Origin: Cryptomeria japonica
Lineage: Eukaryota > Streptophyta > Pinopsida > Cupressales > Cupressaceae
NCBI RefSeq assembly: GCF_030272615.1
Contig: NC_081409.1
Location: forward strand, 874,872,594 to 874,936,593
Length of the DNA stretch: 64,000 bases
Direction of reading: 5' to 3'
Shown here: piece by piece, positions 38,061 through 49,258 of the stretch
Layout: each line of letters starts with the position of its first letter
Numbering within the stretch: position 1 is the first letter of the stretch
Position numbers and translations under genes: made by a program
Notes under the pieces: model-generated
The model's database searches: none
What the model was told of the DNA's origin: nothing
Seen by the model: only the letters and a program-made list of their open reading frames with translations

Positions 38061-38072
38061 GCTCTGATACCA
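38061..38072 (-). other. Primer-binding site of element B (initiator tRNA-Met)
   Basis: GCTCTGATACCA on the + strand is TGGTATCAGAGC on the minus strand, two bases inside the 5' LTR. Confidence 0.85.
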
Positions 38073-38074
38073 AT

Positions 38075-38868
38075 TTTTAGGGTTCCCACAGATACTAAGA
38101 GGGGGGGTGAATCAATATCTAACCGGTAATAGGAATTTCTTAAGTTGAAACATGCAGAACATAATATAATAGTGTACCGGTATGCAAGAAATAATGCAAT
38201 AAACAGAATCAAGAATAGCCACATGAAAAGTACACCATAACACAAGATGTTTAATGAGGAAACCCGGTGTGGGAAAAACCTCGGTGGGATTTGTGACCCA
38301 CAATATTCACTCACTGGCCAATAAGAGAATATTACTTACAATAGGGGCTTGCACATGCAGGAAGGCCAACTGCCTAGAGCTCACTACTCAATGGGAAGTC
38401 ACACTGACTTACAATAAGGATTATATTAATCCAATGACTTGTACTGCTTTATAATAGCATCTTCAATGCTAGATTCAGTACCGGTTCTTTCTCTGTTCTT
38501 TACATATACCCTTGACCTATAATTCACACATTAGGTCTGCCTAATAATTCCTTTTTTTCTTACATTCCCTTTTTTTTAAATGTCTACAATTATCTCCTTT
38601 ATATACAAGAGTCATTTTACAATTTGTCAAGTCGGCTTACAATAATAAACAAAATATTATATAACAAAAATCATGTCGGCCTCTTTGCCGGTATACATCT
38701 TTTCTTCTGTGTCGATGTCGGTGTCCTTGTTGATGTCGGTGCACTATCTTGCCTGTGTAATACTTATCGGTATGATGTCTTGTCGGTGCCATAGGATTGC
38801 AAGGTTGCCATCAATGACAAAACCTTCAATCACATACAATGTCTCATTGGAGTGTACATATGCCAACA
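38075..38868 (-). repeat. 5' LTR of element B (right on the + strand)
   Basis: It is 794 bp. It starts TGTTGGCATATG on the minus strand at 38868. Its inner end has mutated from CCTAACA to CCTAAAA. TATATAAAG at 38597-38605 is the likely promoter box. Confidence 0.9.
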
Positions 38869-39051
38869 TGATGTTCATATGATTTTGAGTTTACATGTTT
38901 AACAGTTTTGGTTATATTACTGAAATATATGCTACCAAGGTTGAATCTGATGTTTTTATGGAAGATTAAGTTTGTATGATTCACAACCCCCCCCCCCCTC
39001 TCATCTTGTTGGCTATTGGATCTGTACTTATATTAAGTGTCAGAACTATCA
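38869..39051 (+). repeat. 3' LTR of element D, right segment
   Basis: It begins with the right TGATG duplication of B and continues the D LTR from 'ttcatatgattttgag' to the 'aactatca' end, including the 12-C run. Confidence 0.88.
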
Positions 39052-39056
39052 CCTTT

Positions 39057-39527
39057 CTGAGGAAAAAAACCACTCTTAGAAAATGGAAAAGGTTTATTTT
39101 CTCTTCTACCAATTAAGTCACCTCTCCATTGTATTTATAACATTTTTACACTTCATTTGGTGATGCTCATTCACGTGAAAAATTGTCATTTTGGTGGATT
39201 TCAACGTGATTGTAGACTCTAGAAGTCATCATCATGCCTATCAAATCCACTGCATCCTACTAAGGCTCATCTATTGTGAATGATTTTGTTATGATTTTAT
39301 TCCTCCTTGATTGGACAAATTTTGCTTCAAAATCCCTGACAACAAGCAACCCGAGCTCTTATTTCTTAGAGAAATCCATGATCTCCCATCTCTAACTTAG
39401 AAGCTATCAAATCCTTTTATGCCTCTAAAACCATCATCCTCGCTTGTCTAATCAACCTCGACTCAAAAGAAACCTTCAAAATAGTCCCTTAGGAACAAGT
39501 CAGCATCCAAGCCTTAAAAATTTTAGG
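39057..39527. other. No recognisable gene; hAT body to the right of element D
   Basis: Ordinary A+T-rich sequence that should be contiguous with 24676 once D is removed. No frame of note was seen. Confidence 0.4.
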
Positions 39528-40010
39528 TTGCGAGCTAGCGACCAGATAGTTTGTGGTTAAGTTTTATTGTTATCGCTAGCTCGCGAGGTAAAATTTCTGA
39601 AGATGTGATCAAGCCGCGAGTTGGTGACAAGTTGGTTTGGGTTTACATCATGAGGTCTCTAGCTTTTTGGGTGTTAGCATTTTATGTTACCAAGTTGGAG
39701 ATTGTTAGTGAAATTGCTTTGGTCGCGAGGTCTCGAGTTGGTCTAAGATAAATAGTTGAGATAAATTGTTTTATGTTGGTGAGTATATGACAAGGGTTAA
39801 AGTTACCACTATCTCCAAGTCGCTGTGGTGACGAGGACTTAACATTTGTGGTCAAGAATTGGCGAGTGCCAGTTCAGTTTCCCTTAGTCGCTAGATCTCA
39901 AGGTTAAGAAGGCTTAGCATTTTTAGCTTGCGAGTTGGAGATAGAGAGAGTCATAAGGGCTTGTCACTAGGTCGCAAGATTTTCTAATGGGCAGTCTTCC
40001 AAGCAGAGAG
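39528..40010 (+). repeat. CG-rich palindromic repeat zone, right side of the hAT
   Basis: Motifs such as 'ttgcgagctagcgacc', 'tcgctagctcgcgagg' and 'gtcgcgaggtctcgag' match the family seen at 18050-19640. The two zones therefore flank the unknown gene at 19743-23216. Confidence 0.55.
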
Positions 40011-40053
40011 TTGACGACTGTGTGCCACGTGTTTTAATTACTTAAAGTTAATA

Positions 40054-40255
40054 TCTTAAAATCGCCAATATTTTTTTTTATGGTTTGAAAATAGCTTGAA
40101 ATCGCCAATATTTTATTTTTATGGTTTGAAAATAGCTTGAAATTACCAATATTTTATTTTTATGGTTTTAAAATAGCTTGAAATCACCAATATTTTATTT
40201 TTATGATTTGAAAATAGGTTGAAATCGCCAATGCAAATATTTTTTTGGTTATAAA
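40054..40255 (+). repeat. 41-bp tandem repeat, five copies, in the hAT right subterminal region
   Basis: Units start near 40054, 40095, 40136, 40177 and 40218. Each has 'cttgaaatcgccaatatttt' followed by 'atggtttgaaaatag'. The embedded 'aatcgcca' is the hAT subterminal motif, and further single motifs continue to about 40440. Confidence 0.75.
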
Positions 40256-40485
40256 AACATTACCACTCGCCCATGCAATTATTTTTTGGGTTTTAAAAAT
40301 AGTACAATTCACCAGGATTTTTTACAAAATTTGAGCGATCACGGCTAATTCACCAATGGATATTATTATTTTTCTCCGTAAACTGCAAAAATTCACCAGT
40401 AAAATTAAAATTTTCCTCGGAATTATACAACTTTCACCAGGTTTTTACACCGTGTCCAAGGGGGGTTTCTTAAAAGTTTTCCCTA

Positions 40486-40493
40486 ATTAGAGA
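40486..40493 (+). repeat. hAT target-site duplication, right copy (ATTAGAGA)
   Basis: It differs from the left copy (7371-7378, ATCAGAGA) by one C/T change. It is followed by element E sequence leading to gag. Confidence 0.65.
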
Positions 40494-40536
40494 TCTGGTC
40501 CTCTCTGTAGAAGCTTAACTACTTGAGGAAGATCCT

Positions 40537-43500
40537 ATGGCAACTAACAGTTCAAGTTCATCTGCTGCTATCTTTCAGAGAGATATTCCTAGGCTTGATG
40601 GAACAAATTACAGAGTATGGAAGATTCGAATGGAGACTCATCTTAGATGTCTCGGTAAGGAAATTTGGGAAATCATAGAGAATGGTGTAACATCCTATAA
40701 TCCAGCATCTAGAAATCCTCCTTCGACAAATTTGGATAAGGAGCTTGAGAATGATTGTAGAGCAATAGAATCCCTCTTGTGTCCACTGTCTGATCAACAA
40801 ATAATGGGATTAATTAACAAATCATCTGAAAAGGATATATGGGACAAGTTGGAGACTCTTAATGAAGGTGATCCTACTGTGAAGATTGCCAAACTTGATG
40901 GTTACCAGGTGAGAAATGAAAAATTGATGATGGAAGAAGATGAAAGGATTACTACATTCATGGAAAGGGTAAATGAGATTGTTATGGGAATTCAACGTTG
41001 TGGTGAAACTCTGAGTGAAGATGAGATAGTCTCTAAATTTTTGAGAGCTTTACCACCACCTTACAAGATGAAGGCTACTGAAATTAATGAATTGAGAACA
41101 ATGGCTAATACTTATGTCAATAGAGATACCTTGGTTGGGAAATTATCTACTTTTGAGCTTGAAGAATTTGGATCTTCTGGAGCTGTGAAGTCTGAACCTG
41201 CTTTTCATGCATCTACATCATCAACCGGTAAGAAAGATTGGAAAGCTCTATATGCAAGGGAATTGGATGATATGAAGAGAGAAGATGAATAATTTGAGCG
41301 AATTGAAGCCCTATTTTCTAGAAGAGTACCTAAAGGACCGGTAGGAAGTAAGTATGAAGGAAGAGAACCTTTTAAATGTTTTGTATGTAATAAGATAGGT
41401 CATTTGCATATAGATGTCCTGAAATGAATTCAATATTTGAAGAGAGAGCTAGAAGATCTTTTAAGCCTAAATCTGGATATCAAAACAAGTATAATTATAG
41501 AAAAAACATAGATAAATCATGCTACATAGCGGATGAGGAAGGTGTGCCTGAATCTGATGATGAACCGGCACAAGACTTTGCTAGTCGTTCCAGTAATGGA
41601 AAGCAATGGGTGTTCTTGGCTATCAAGGAAGATGTTCTGGCATTGGAAGAGAATGTACCTAAAGAGAAGGCACTTGCTGCTAAAATTGAAGATAAGGCTG
41701 AATGGGTAATTGACAGTGGATGTTCACATCATATGACTGGAGATAAAAGGAAGTTTCTATCTTTGCAAGAATTTGATGGCGGTCTAGTTAGATTTGGAAA
41801 TGAAAAAGCATGTATGATCAAGGGAAAAGGAACTATATCATTGGATGGTAAGAACAATACTGATAATGTTTATTATGCTGAAGGTTTAAGGCATAATATT
41901 TTGAGTGTAGGACAATTGGTGGATAAGGGATTTCAATTACAGTTGAAGGATGGAAAATACAAAAGCATTAATAGATCTAGTTTGGAGATTGCAACCAGTA
42001 CTCAGAAAAAAGGTAATATATTTCATTTGAATTTTGGTGAGGAGACATGTTTGATTGCACAAATTGATGAGAGTTGGCTATTGCATAAAAGGCTATGTCA
42101 TATGAATTTTAATTGCATTGTAAAGATCAGTTCAACTAAGGCAGTTAGAGATATACCTAAGATTGTGAAGCCCTAAAATTCGGTATGTAAAGAATGACAA
42201 ATGGGAAAACAGGTTAGAACCTCTTTTAAGAGTATACAAGACAAATCTAATGATGTTCTTGATCTTATTCATATTGATTTGTGTGGCCCTGCTTTAGTTA
42301 AAAGTTTTCAAGGTGATAGATATTTTATGTTAATCATTGATGATTATTCTAGAATGATGTGGGTTACTTTTTTAAGGGAGAAATATGAGGCTTTTGAAAA
42401 GTTTAAAATCTTTAAGGCTAAATTTGAGATAGGGACAGTATTGAAGATTAAATGTTTAAGGTCAGATCATGGTGGAGAATTCACATCTAGTGAGTTTAAT
42501 AAATTTTGTGAGAAGCATGGCATAAGGAGAAAATTTTCTGCTCCCCAGACACCTCAGCAAAATGGAGTTGTGGAAAGGAAGAACAGAACTATCTTGGATG
42601 CTTTTAGAACAATGATGATGGAAGCTAATATATCTCATATCTACTAGAGAGAAGTAGTGAGTACAATAGTCTATACATTCAATAGAGTACATATCAAAGG
42701 AGGAACTGGTAACACACCTTATGAATTATGGTTTGGCAATACACCTATAGTTAAGTATTTCAGAATCTTTGGTAGTAAATGTTATATCAGGAGAGATGAT
42801 TTCATTGGCAAATTTCATCCTAGATGTGATGATGGAATATTTCTTGGTTATTCTAATGAAAGCAATGAATATAGATGTTATAACAAGAGATTCTAGAGAA
42901 TTGTAGAGAGCACTAATGTCAAAATGAATGAACTGAATAGAAGTCAACTCAGAGTTTATGAGCAAGAACCAATAGTTGAAATGATCATAACTGAATCGGT
43001 AATACCTTTACCAGAATAGAATGTTGAACCAATTTCTCTGGCAGTATCAGAAAATTCAACAGTAACTGAAGAACCGGGAAGAGGAACAAAGAATTAGAAG
43101 ACTCCTAGGTATGTAAGGATGAATCATTCAGAAGATCAAATCATTGGGGATAAGAACAATGGAGTGATTCCAAGAAGAAGATTGGAAACTAATGAGGTAT
43201 GTTTAATTTCTCAAGTTGAATCAGCATCAATAATTGAAGCATGTAAAGATGAATGTTGGATGAAAGCTATGGAAGAAGAATTAGATCAGATTGAAAATAA
43301 TAACACATGGACTTTAGTTCCCCAACCTAAAAATAAGAATTTTATTGGAATTAAATGGGTTTTTAGGAATAAATTGAATGAAGATGGACAAGTTGTAAGA
43401 ATAAAGTTAGATTGGTTTGTAAAAGATATCCTTAGAAAGAAGGAATTGATTATGGTGAAACTTTTGCCTCTGTAGCTAGGATTGAAGTTGTATGATTATT

Positions 43501-44752
43501 TCTTGCCTATGCTGCACATAAGAACTACAAGGTTTATCAAATGGATGTTAAGTGTGTATTTTTGAATGGGGATCTTGATAAGGAAGTTTATATTGAACAA
43601 CATGATGGTTTTTTACTTTCAGATGATAAAAAAATGGTTTGTAGGTTAAAGAAATATTTATATGGATTGAAATAAGTACCTAGAGCTTGGTATGCAAGGT
43701 TAGATAAATATCTTTTGAAGATTGGTTTCACTAAAGGTAATGCTGACAATAATCTATATTATAGAGTCAATGATGATGATATATTGATTATTGAAGTTTT
43801 TGTTGATGATATTATTTTTGGAGGTGAAGATAAGTTGTGCATGGAATTTTTTAAGAATATGGAAAAATAATTTGAAATTTCTATGATTGGGGAAATGAAA
43901 TTTTTCTTAGGTTTGCAGATTACTCAGACTAATAAAGGTATTTTCATCTATCAAACTAAGTATGCTAGGGAATTGTTGAAGAAATTTGGTATGGTATACT
44001 CTAAACCAGTAAGTACTCCTACGGTTACAAGTGAGAAATTGTCAAGGAAAGATGTATCTACACTGGTAAATCCTACAAGATACAAGTCTATGATTGGAGG
44101 TTTGCTATATTTGACTTAGACTAGGCCTGATATAATGAATGTTGTTTCTATTGCATCTAGATATCAAAGTGATCCTAGAGAAAATCATTAGAGTGCGGTG
44201 AAAAGAATTTTTAGATACTTCCAAGGTACATCTAAATATGGTTTATGGTACCCTAAGGATGATGACTTTACTCTATGTGCATATACAGATGCAGATTGGG
44301 TAGGTCATGTTGATGACCAGAAAATTACTTTCGATGGAGCTTTCTTTCTTGGAAAGAAGTTGGTTTCATGGATCAATGAGAAACAATCATGTACTTATTT
44401 ATCTACTGTTGAAGTTGAGTATGTTGTTTCTGCTACTAACTATACACAAGTCTTATGGATGAAGCAAATATTGAAGGACATAAAAGTGCATTGCATTACA
44501 CCATTAGTTATTCACTATGATAACTCTACTGCTATTAACATATCAAATAATCCAATATTTCACTCTAAGACAAAGCACATATCTATCAAGTATAACTTTT
44601 TGAAGAAGAAGGTGGAAGAAAATGAGGTTAGACTAGTTTATGTAAACACTAAAGAGAAGATTGCAGATATTTTCACTAATCCTTTACCTAAAGAATCATT
44701 TGAGTACCTGAGAGATAGATTAGGGGTTTCTGCCCCTCTGACAGACAATTGA
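40537..44752 (+). pseudogene. Element E copia gag-pol (broken)
   Basis: It starts at ATG 40537 with 'NYRVWKIRMETHL' of the UBN2-type Gag. Frame is lost inside the zinc knuckle (CFVCNKIGH near 41380). Protease keeps its catalytic triplet ('VIDSGCSHHMTGDK', near 41707). Pre-integrase and integrase follow: 'LLHKRLCHMNF', 'HIDLCGP', 'IDDYSRMMW', 'RSDHGGEF' and 'QQNGVVERKNR'. Reverse transcriptase shows 'WTLVPQPKNKN', a shift near 43400-43470, 'YLYGLK' and the FVDD active site near 43800. RNase H has 'YTDADWVG' and 'EVEYVVSATNY', ending 'FTNPLPKESFEYLRDRLGV'. Stops include those near 41290, 42174, 42645, 42894, 43017, 43095, 43674 and 43869. It is more decayed than D, in keeping with its outer position. 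Confidence 0.9.
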
Positions 44753-44824
44753 TTGATGCTATTTGGCATTAGTTTGGTATGCATTATCAGAGATATTATT
44801 CATTCTGGACTGATGTGGGGATGC

Positions 44825-45116
44825 TACTGCTTAGGGGGAGTAGTTAGCTTTGTGATTTAGTGGTTTTTGTTTTTGCTTTGATTTTTTTGTCAGATTCTGG
44901 CATTGATGTCAAAAGGGGGAGAGATATATGTGAAAAATAGAGCTTTACAGAGGAATCATTCACAGGGGGAGTTTGGTCTTTGTTTCAGAACTTCATTGCT
45001 ATATCTTTGTGTGGGAGATTGTTGGTTGTCTTCCACTGGGGGAGACTTGTTTGGCATCTTTTGGCACTTGGTTGTTTTTCACATCTAGTGTTGCCATCAA
45101 TGACAAAGGGGGAGAT
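44825..45116 (+). other. Polypurine-tract array of element E
   Basis: Five G-rich tracts lie near 44833 (tagggggagtag), 44912 (aaaagggggagag), 44961 (cagggggagttt), 45038 (ctgggggagac) and 45105-45115 (aaagggggaga, adjoining the LTR). Confidence 0.7.
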
Positions 45117-47793
45117 TGTTGGCCATTTGGAGTAATTGATTATGTGTTGCATTGATGTTTTCTCATTGATTTCAACACTAGCTATTTTGGTTGCTTTACT
45201 GGTATCCTTCTGGTCCCGATAGGTTGTTTGGTTTCTATTTGGATTGGATCATCATGATTCGGTATGTTTGGGTTATGGAATTGGCTTATTCATGCTACTC
45301 ATATTCATGTTCAATCAGTTGGTTTTTATCTAGTGATCGGATGTTGTCATGTATGCTGGTAAGCTTGGTTTGTTGTTCCGACGAGGGTTTCATTGACAGA
45401 GCTTTGTTGAAGATCTTTGATGATATGCATAAGAGGTGTTGGTGCGGCTTCTAGTGGAGATTCAGGTGTTGGAATTTGCATGAAGATTACATTAATGATA
45501 TATTATATTATCAGTCATGTCAATTGAATCGGTAATGGTATTTATGATATTGTTGATATTGTTATTATTATTGATATTGTCTTGTAACTGGTAGGAAGAG
45601 CTTTGTGGAAGACGTTATAAACCGGTATGTAAGTATGTGAGTTGAACTGGCAACCGGTGTATAAGGTTAAATCCTTTCTATGCTATCTAATTGGTAAACC
45701 CTACCAGTTATCTTTGTTAAACCCTAACCGATTAAGTTTGTTGAAATGGTTATGTTGGTTTATTATCTAATGTTGAGCGGTAATGATGGTGACATGTGTG
45801 GTCATTGTATGAAGACAAGTTCAAATTGTTTTGGCATGTTTGTTTGAATGTCTAGGGAATGAGCAAAGTGGATTGCATCTAATGAAAAGTGTGTGATGAG
45901 TTACAAGTCCGATGAAGTGGTGATCATGGAGTGGTTGGAATTTTCTTAAAGAAAGTGTACAAATTTCTATGTAAATCCAACGATCACACTTGAACCAATT
46001 TGTTTGTAATCTCTACGAGAGAATTAGGTTTTTGTTGTGTTACAGACCTAATTCATTTGTATTTAATGTCGATGAAGTTGTTTTGTAAAAGGTATTGGCA
46101 GAAATCAGTTGAGTGTGTCATTGCCTAACTGGATAATGAATCTACAGTTTGAGTAAATGCAGATTGAAGCTTAAAAGGATCTAATCAAGCAAATGTAGTG
46201 CTATTCAGACAGATCAAGAAAAACCTATTGTCTTCTAACAATTAAAGCAGAATTGAAATCCCATAACCGGGTAAGCTCTAACAATCTTGGTTACTTCTTA
46301 AATCCTCTAACAAGGTGGTCCATTAGTTTGGATTCTTAAATCCTCTATCGAGGTTACTCCTAATAGAGTATTTTCTTTTTATCAAGGCATTTGTAAATCC
46401 CTTAACTGGGTGATTCCTAATAGGATCAATTCTTAATAGGACTTATTGTAAAAGCTTTAATAGGCTTGGCTCCTAACAGGGTGAACTTAAGAAGAGTTCA
46501 GATAGCTATCTTGTGAGTCTCATCTCACTGTGGTTTTTACCTATTTGGGTTTTCCACGTAAAAACATTTGTGTCATGTGGTGAATGTTTTTGTGGTTATG
46601 ATCTTATTCATTGATTTGATTAACTACTTAACTATTCTGATAAGGCATGATAACTAGAAGCATTAAGAGATGAAGTATGTTGATATATGATTAAGCATTT
46701 GGACGTTTGCAAGATTAAAGTTGTTTACTATTAAGTTGCTATAATAGTCAATCGGTATTCTTATGAGTATTGATCTTGACAGTGATATTTTATTGATAAG
46801 TTTACTTTGTGTGATTGAGATTGAGTTTGGGAACTTTGTATCAGCTTTTCAGTATACTGATTTCTCACCCCTCTCAGTATTATACCAAATACCTATTCTT
46901 TCATCATATCATCATCAGGATGTTGATGGTGATCATGTTCAATACTTGGTTGATTGGGATCATTGCTTTAGCATGTGTGGACCTAAATTGGGTCTCAATT
47001 TATCTAGGTTATGGACCGGCTTAATGTAACATATGGATTGGACTTCTCGATGTGTTTTTGGGATGTCTTATGGGTTGGATATTATTTGTTTGGTCTCAGG
47101 CCGACATGTTTTGTAGTTATGTAATTATTTTATTATCTGGTGGCCGACCTTATTGTTTGTGGTCGAAGGTTTGTATATATATGATGTAAGATCTCATTGT
47201 AGATCATATGTGTAAGGGATATGTGAGGATGTGTATGTGTGAATAATGTAATAATCATTCAGGTAGAGGATTTGATTTATCATTGGTGATCAAGTTGGTT
47301 TTATGTAAGAGGATTTAGTCCTTCGGTATTGAGCTTAACCAAAACTATACTCAAGCATAGGAGATGCTATCGTTGTAATTCATTCTTTCTTCCGGATTGT
47401 AGTCTGGATTTCTATGTAGTCAGTGAGACTCCTTTTGTGATGAGCAATGTGCTCTAGGTTATTGGCCTTCGTGCAAGTGCAGGCCCCTCAATTGTATTCA
47501 CATACTTACTGCAGAAGTATTCTCTAACTGTGGCTAGGCTTCCCACCATGGTTTTTCCCTTTACCGTGTTTTCCACGTACAAATCAGGGTGTCATGTGGA
47601 TGATATTTATTCTCTGGTTGTTGTTTATGCTTAATTGGTTTCTCTACTATTTTGGTATTTGGTTTATGAATTCCGGTATTGATATTTTGGATTCCGGTAT
47701 TAAATTTTTAATTGATTAAGGTTCCAGTAATCTGGTGACAACTGATTCACCCCCCACTCTCAGTTGTCTTCTTGTTATTTTAACTTTCTAACA
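45117..47793 (+). repeat. 3' LTR of element E, containing solo LTR F
   Basis: Segments 45117-45466 and 46920-47793 align with 6135-7364. The gap is filled by F and one extra TSD copy. It ends CTAACA followed by TTATT. Confidence 0.85.
45467..46914 (+). mobile_element. Solo LTR F (1448 bp)
   Basis: It begins TGTTGGAATTTGC, ends TATCATCA, and is flanked by perfect TCAGG duplications (45462-45466 and 46915-46919). The uninterrupted E 5' LTR reads 'gattcaggatattgatgg' at the same point. Its 'aaccgggt/aacaaggt' phrases and 'ctgtggtttttacctatttg' block relate it to the D LTR and the fragment at 1-405. No internal region is present, so it arose by LTR-LTR recombination. Confidence 0.9.
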
Positions 47794-47798
47794 TTATT

Positions 47799-48345
47799 TT
47801 CCTCATAGATGATTGAATATTGGAAAAAAAATAATGAGGTCCACAATGTCTTATGGGATGTACTAGCATTCCTTATTTTAATTGAGATGTATTTAAGGGA
47901 TTATGTGTTTGTGCATTGAGTAAAATCAAAGATGCTTGCATAAGATTGTAACCACATCCATTCTTTTAGTTGATTTCTATATATAAAAATTGTGTTTAAG
48001 TTATTCACACTTTGTTGGTATTGGGTGCATAGGATAGTTACACTATGACTATATGATATATGCACAAGTTATCATATTATGTATAAGTGATGTATTAATG
48101 AATAATCACGCCATGTATATGCAATATATGCTTGAGCTACTCACTATGTGATCTATGACATGTGTATGAGCTATTCAACCTATGTATAGGAGGTGTATGA
48201 TTGAGCCACGAGGGTGTCACTAGCTAGGCAATATCATATCACGTGAGTTCAAATTGGGGGATTTCAAATCCCAAAAATGAGGGTACAATATATTGCATAT
48301 CAGTGAAAATACGGGGGGCTTTTAATTCAAGTTGTGGATTGGGAG
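47799..48345. other. Spacer between elements E and C; no gene seen
   Basis: A+T-rich, with phrases built on 'atgtatatgcaatatatgcttgagctac' repeated loosely around 48050-48200. No coding frame was seen. It should be contiguous with the DNA left of 6130 before E inserted. Confidence 0.45.
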
Positions 48346-49190
48346 TGTTGGCAATTGATACTCATCCGGTGAATTTTAGTGCATGGATAATGGTTTAGGG
48401 TTGTCATTGATGGTAACTCTTCATGGAAATGCTATCTAGTAGTCATGGTTTTTGGTAATCGGTGGAGAAAGTGATCGAGTAATCTCTCTCTGGTATCTTA
48501 GGATAGCATAGCACTTTTGGTCTGGAAGCGTTGTGGTGATTGCAATGGTGAGATTCATGCATGATATGATAGGACCAACTTGAAGAAGTCATTTTGACAT
48601 AATTTGATGGATCCGCATATGTTTTGGTGATCCAATCTAAGCCAACACCTAGTTACATGTTACATTGCATATTGTGTTGGTCAACTTGATGAATGTTTTA
48701 TTTTGTGGTTGCAGATATATAAGACTGGTGTAGATCTTTTTGGTGATGTAATGAGCGATTTGTGATCAAGAAACCATTTTGGCACAGTTTCACATGCGCA
48801 TTCTTGATCCGGTGGCTAACTAAGAAGCAGAACAATGCAGAGTTATAGAGGAGTTATAGTCAAAACTTATTCACTTAATCGGAACTCATCTAGGCATAGT
48901 TTGATGCTATTTTGGAGTTCATTCATTATAGTTATCATTGTAATTGATTTGTAAGTCAGTGAGACTTCCATATTCTAATTGAACCTTTGGTTCTAAGAAG
49001 TGTGACCGAATGCATGTGCATTCCCCTCATGTAATATTTATGTACTCGTTATCACAATATATGAATATTGTGGGTTCCAATCCCACCATGGTTTTTTCCT
49101 TTCCAGGCATCCACGTACAAATCCTAGTGTTATGATTTTGTGGTTGATTATCTTGTGTTTTTGTATTTTACTTTATTATATTTACTTCCA
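48346..49190 (+). repeat. 5' LTR of element C
   Basis: It begins TGTTGGCAATTG. It carries 'gtaagtcagtgagacttcc' near 48952 and 'tcccaccatggttttttcc' near 49081. It seems to end near 'tttacttcca'. The usual C-rich end is missing and the primer site is unrecognisable ('attgtctaaaaagcc'), so the right boundary is approximate. Confidence 0.7.
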
Positions 49191-49258
49191 ATTGTCTAAA
49201 AAGCCTATTTCCTATGAGGAATCCTAACTTCTTGAGGAAGGTCTGGGAGATTGAATCA

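Larger units (their letters stand above)
32292..38868 (-). mobile_element. Element B: non-autonomous two-gene copia-like retroelement, sister of A
   Basis: It is 6577 bp, on the minus strand, flanked by perfect TGATG duplications inside D's 3' LTR. LTRs are 32292-33087 and 38075-38868. The primer site, ORF1 (36846-38003), ORF2 (33305-36543) and polypurine tracts match element A in order and spacing. No pol is present. LTR identity is about 95 percent by eye, the highest in the nest, consistent with this being the youngest layer. Confidence 0.92.
24682..39051 (+). mobile_element. Element D: Ty1/copia retrotransposon with gag-pol, interrupted by element B
   Basis: The LTRs are 24682-26233 (1552 bp) and 30920-39051 (1550 bp after removing B and its extra TSD). 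Primer site, gag-pol (26298-30469) and polypurine tracts are in copia order. Integrase comes before reverse transcriptase, which assigns it to Ty1/copia. It lies inside the hAT body. By eye the LTRs are about 92 percent identical. Confidence 0.88.
7379..40485 (+). mobile_element. hAT-superfamily DNA transposon with nested retroelements
   Basis: The left end reads TAGAGAG and the right end, reverse-complemented, reads TAGGGAAAAC. Both resemble the TAGGG/CAGGG ends of Ac-like hATs. The flanking 8-bp duplications are ATCAGAGA and ATTAGAGA, the size used by hATs. Outside the duplications, E's sequence continues from primer site to 'tctggtcctctctg' upstream of its gag. Both subterminal regions are crowded with variants of ATTCGCCA. 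Subtracting A and D leaves about 12.1 kb, holding the transposase (14761-17549) and the unknown frame at 19743-23216. The terminal inverted repeats are short and imperfect, so the exact end bases carry some doubt. Confidence 0.72.
6135..47793 (+). mobile_element. Element E: autonomous-type Ty1/copia retrotransposon, outermost host of the nest
   Basis: The ends are two copies of one LTR (6135-7364 and 45117-47793) with TGTTGG...CTAACA termini and a near-match 5-bp TSD. The tRNA-Met primer site follows the 5' LTR and a polypurine tract precedes the 3' LTR. Its gag-pol lies at 40537-44752, next to the 3' LTR, because a hAT transposon with its own nested cargo (7379-40485) sits between primer site and gag. 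Removing later insertions leaves about 7.1 kb, a normal copia length. By eye the two LTRs agree at roughly 90 percent, so this is the oldest insertion in the nest. Confidence 0.8.

Noticed and set aside
32292-38868. Element B as an independent insertion into unique DNA
   Set aside because: Both flanks read as the D LTR, and D's 5' LTR gives the uninterrupted site, so it is nested in D.
40054-40255. CRISPR-like array
   Set aside because: The 41-bp units are contiguous with no unique spacers, and the context is a plant transposon end. It is a minisatellite.
7379-40485. That the whole 33-kb interval is one giant transposon with all its contents as native cargo
   Set aside because: A, D and B have their own LTRs and target duplications, so they are later insertions. 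The native hAT is about 12 kb.
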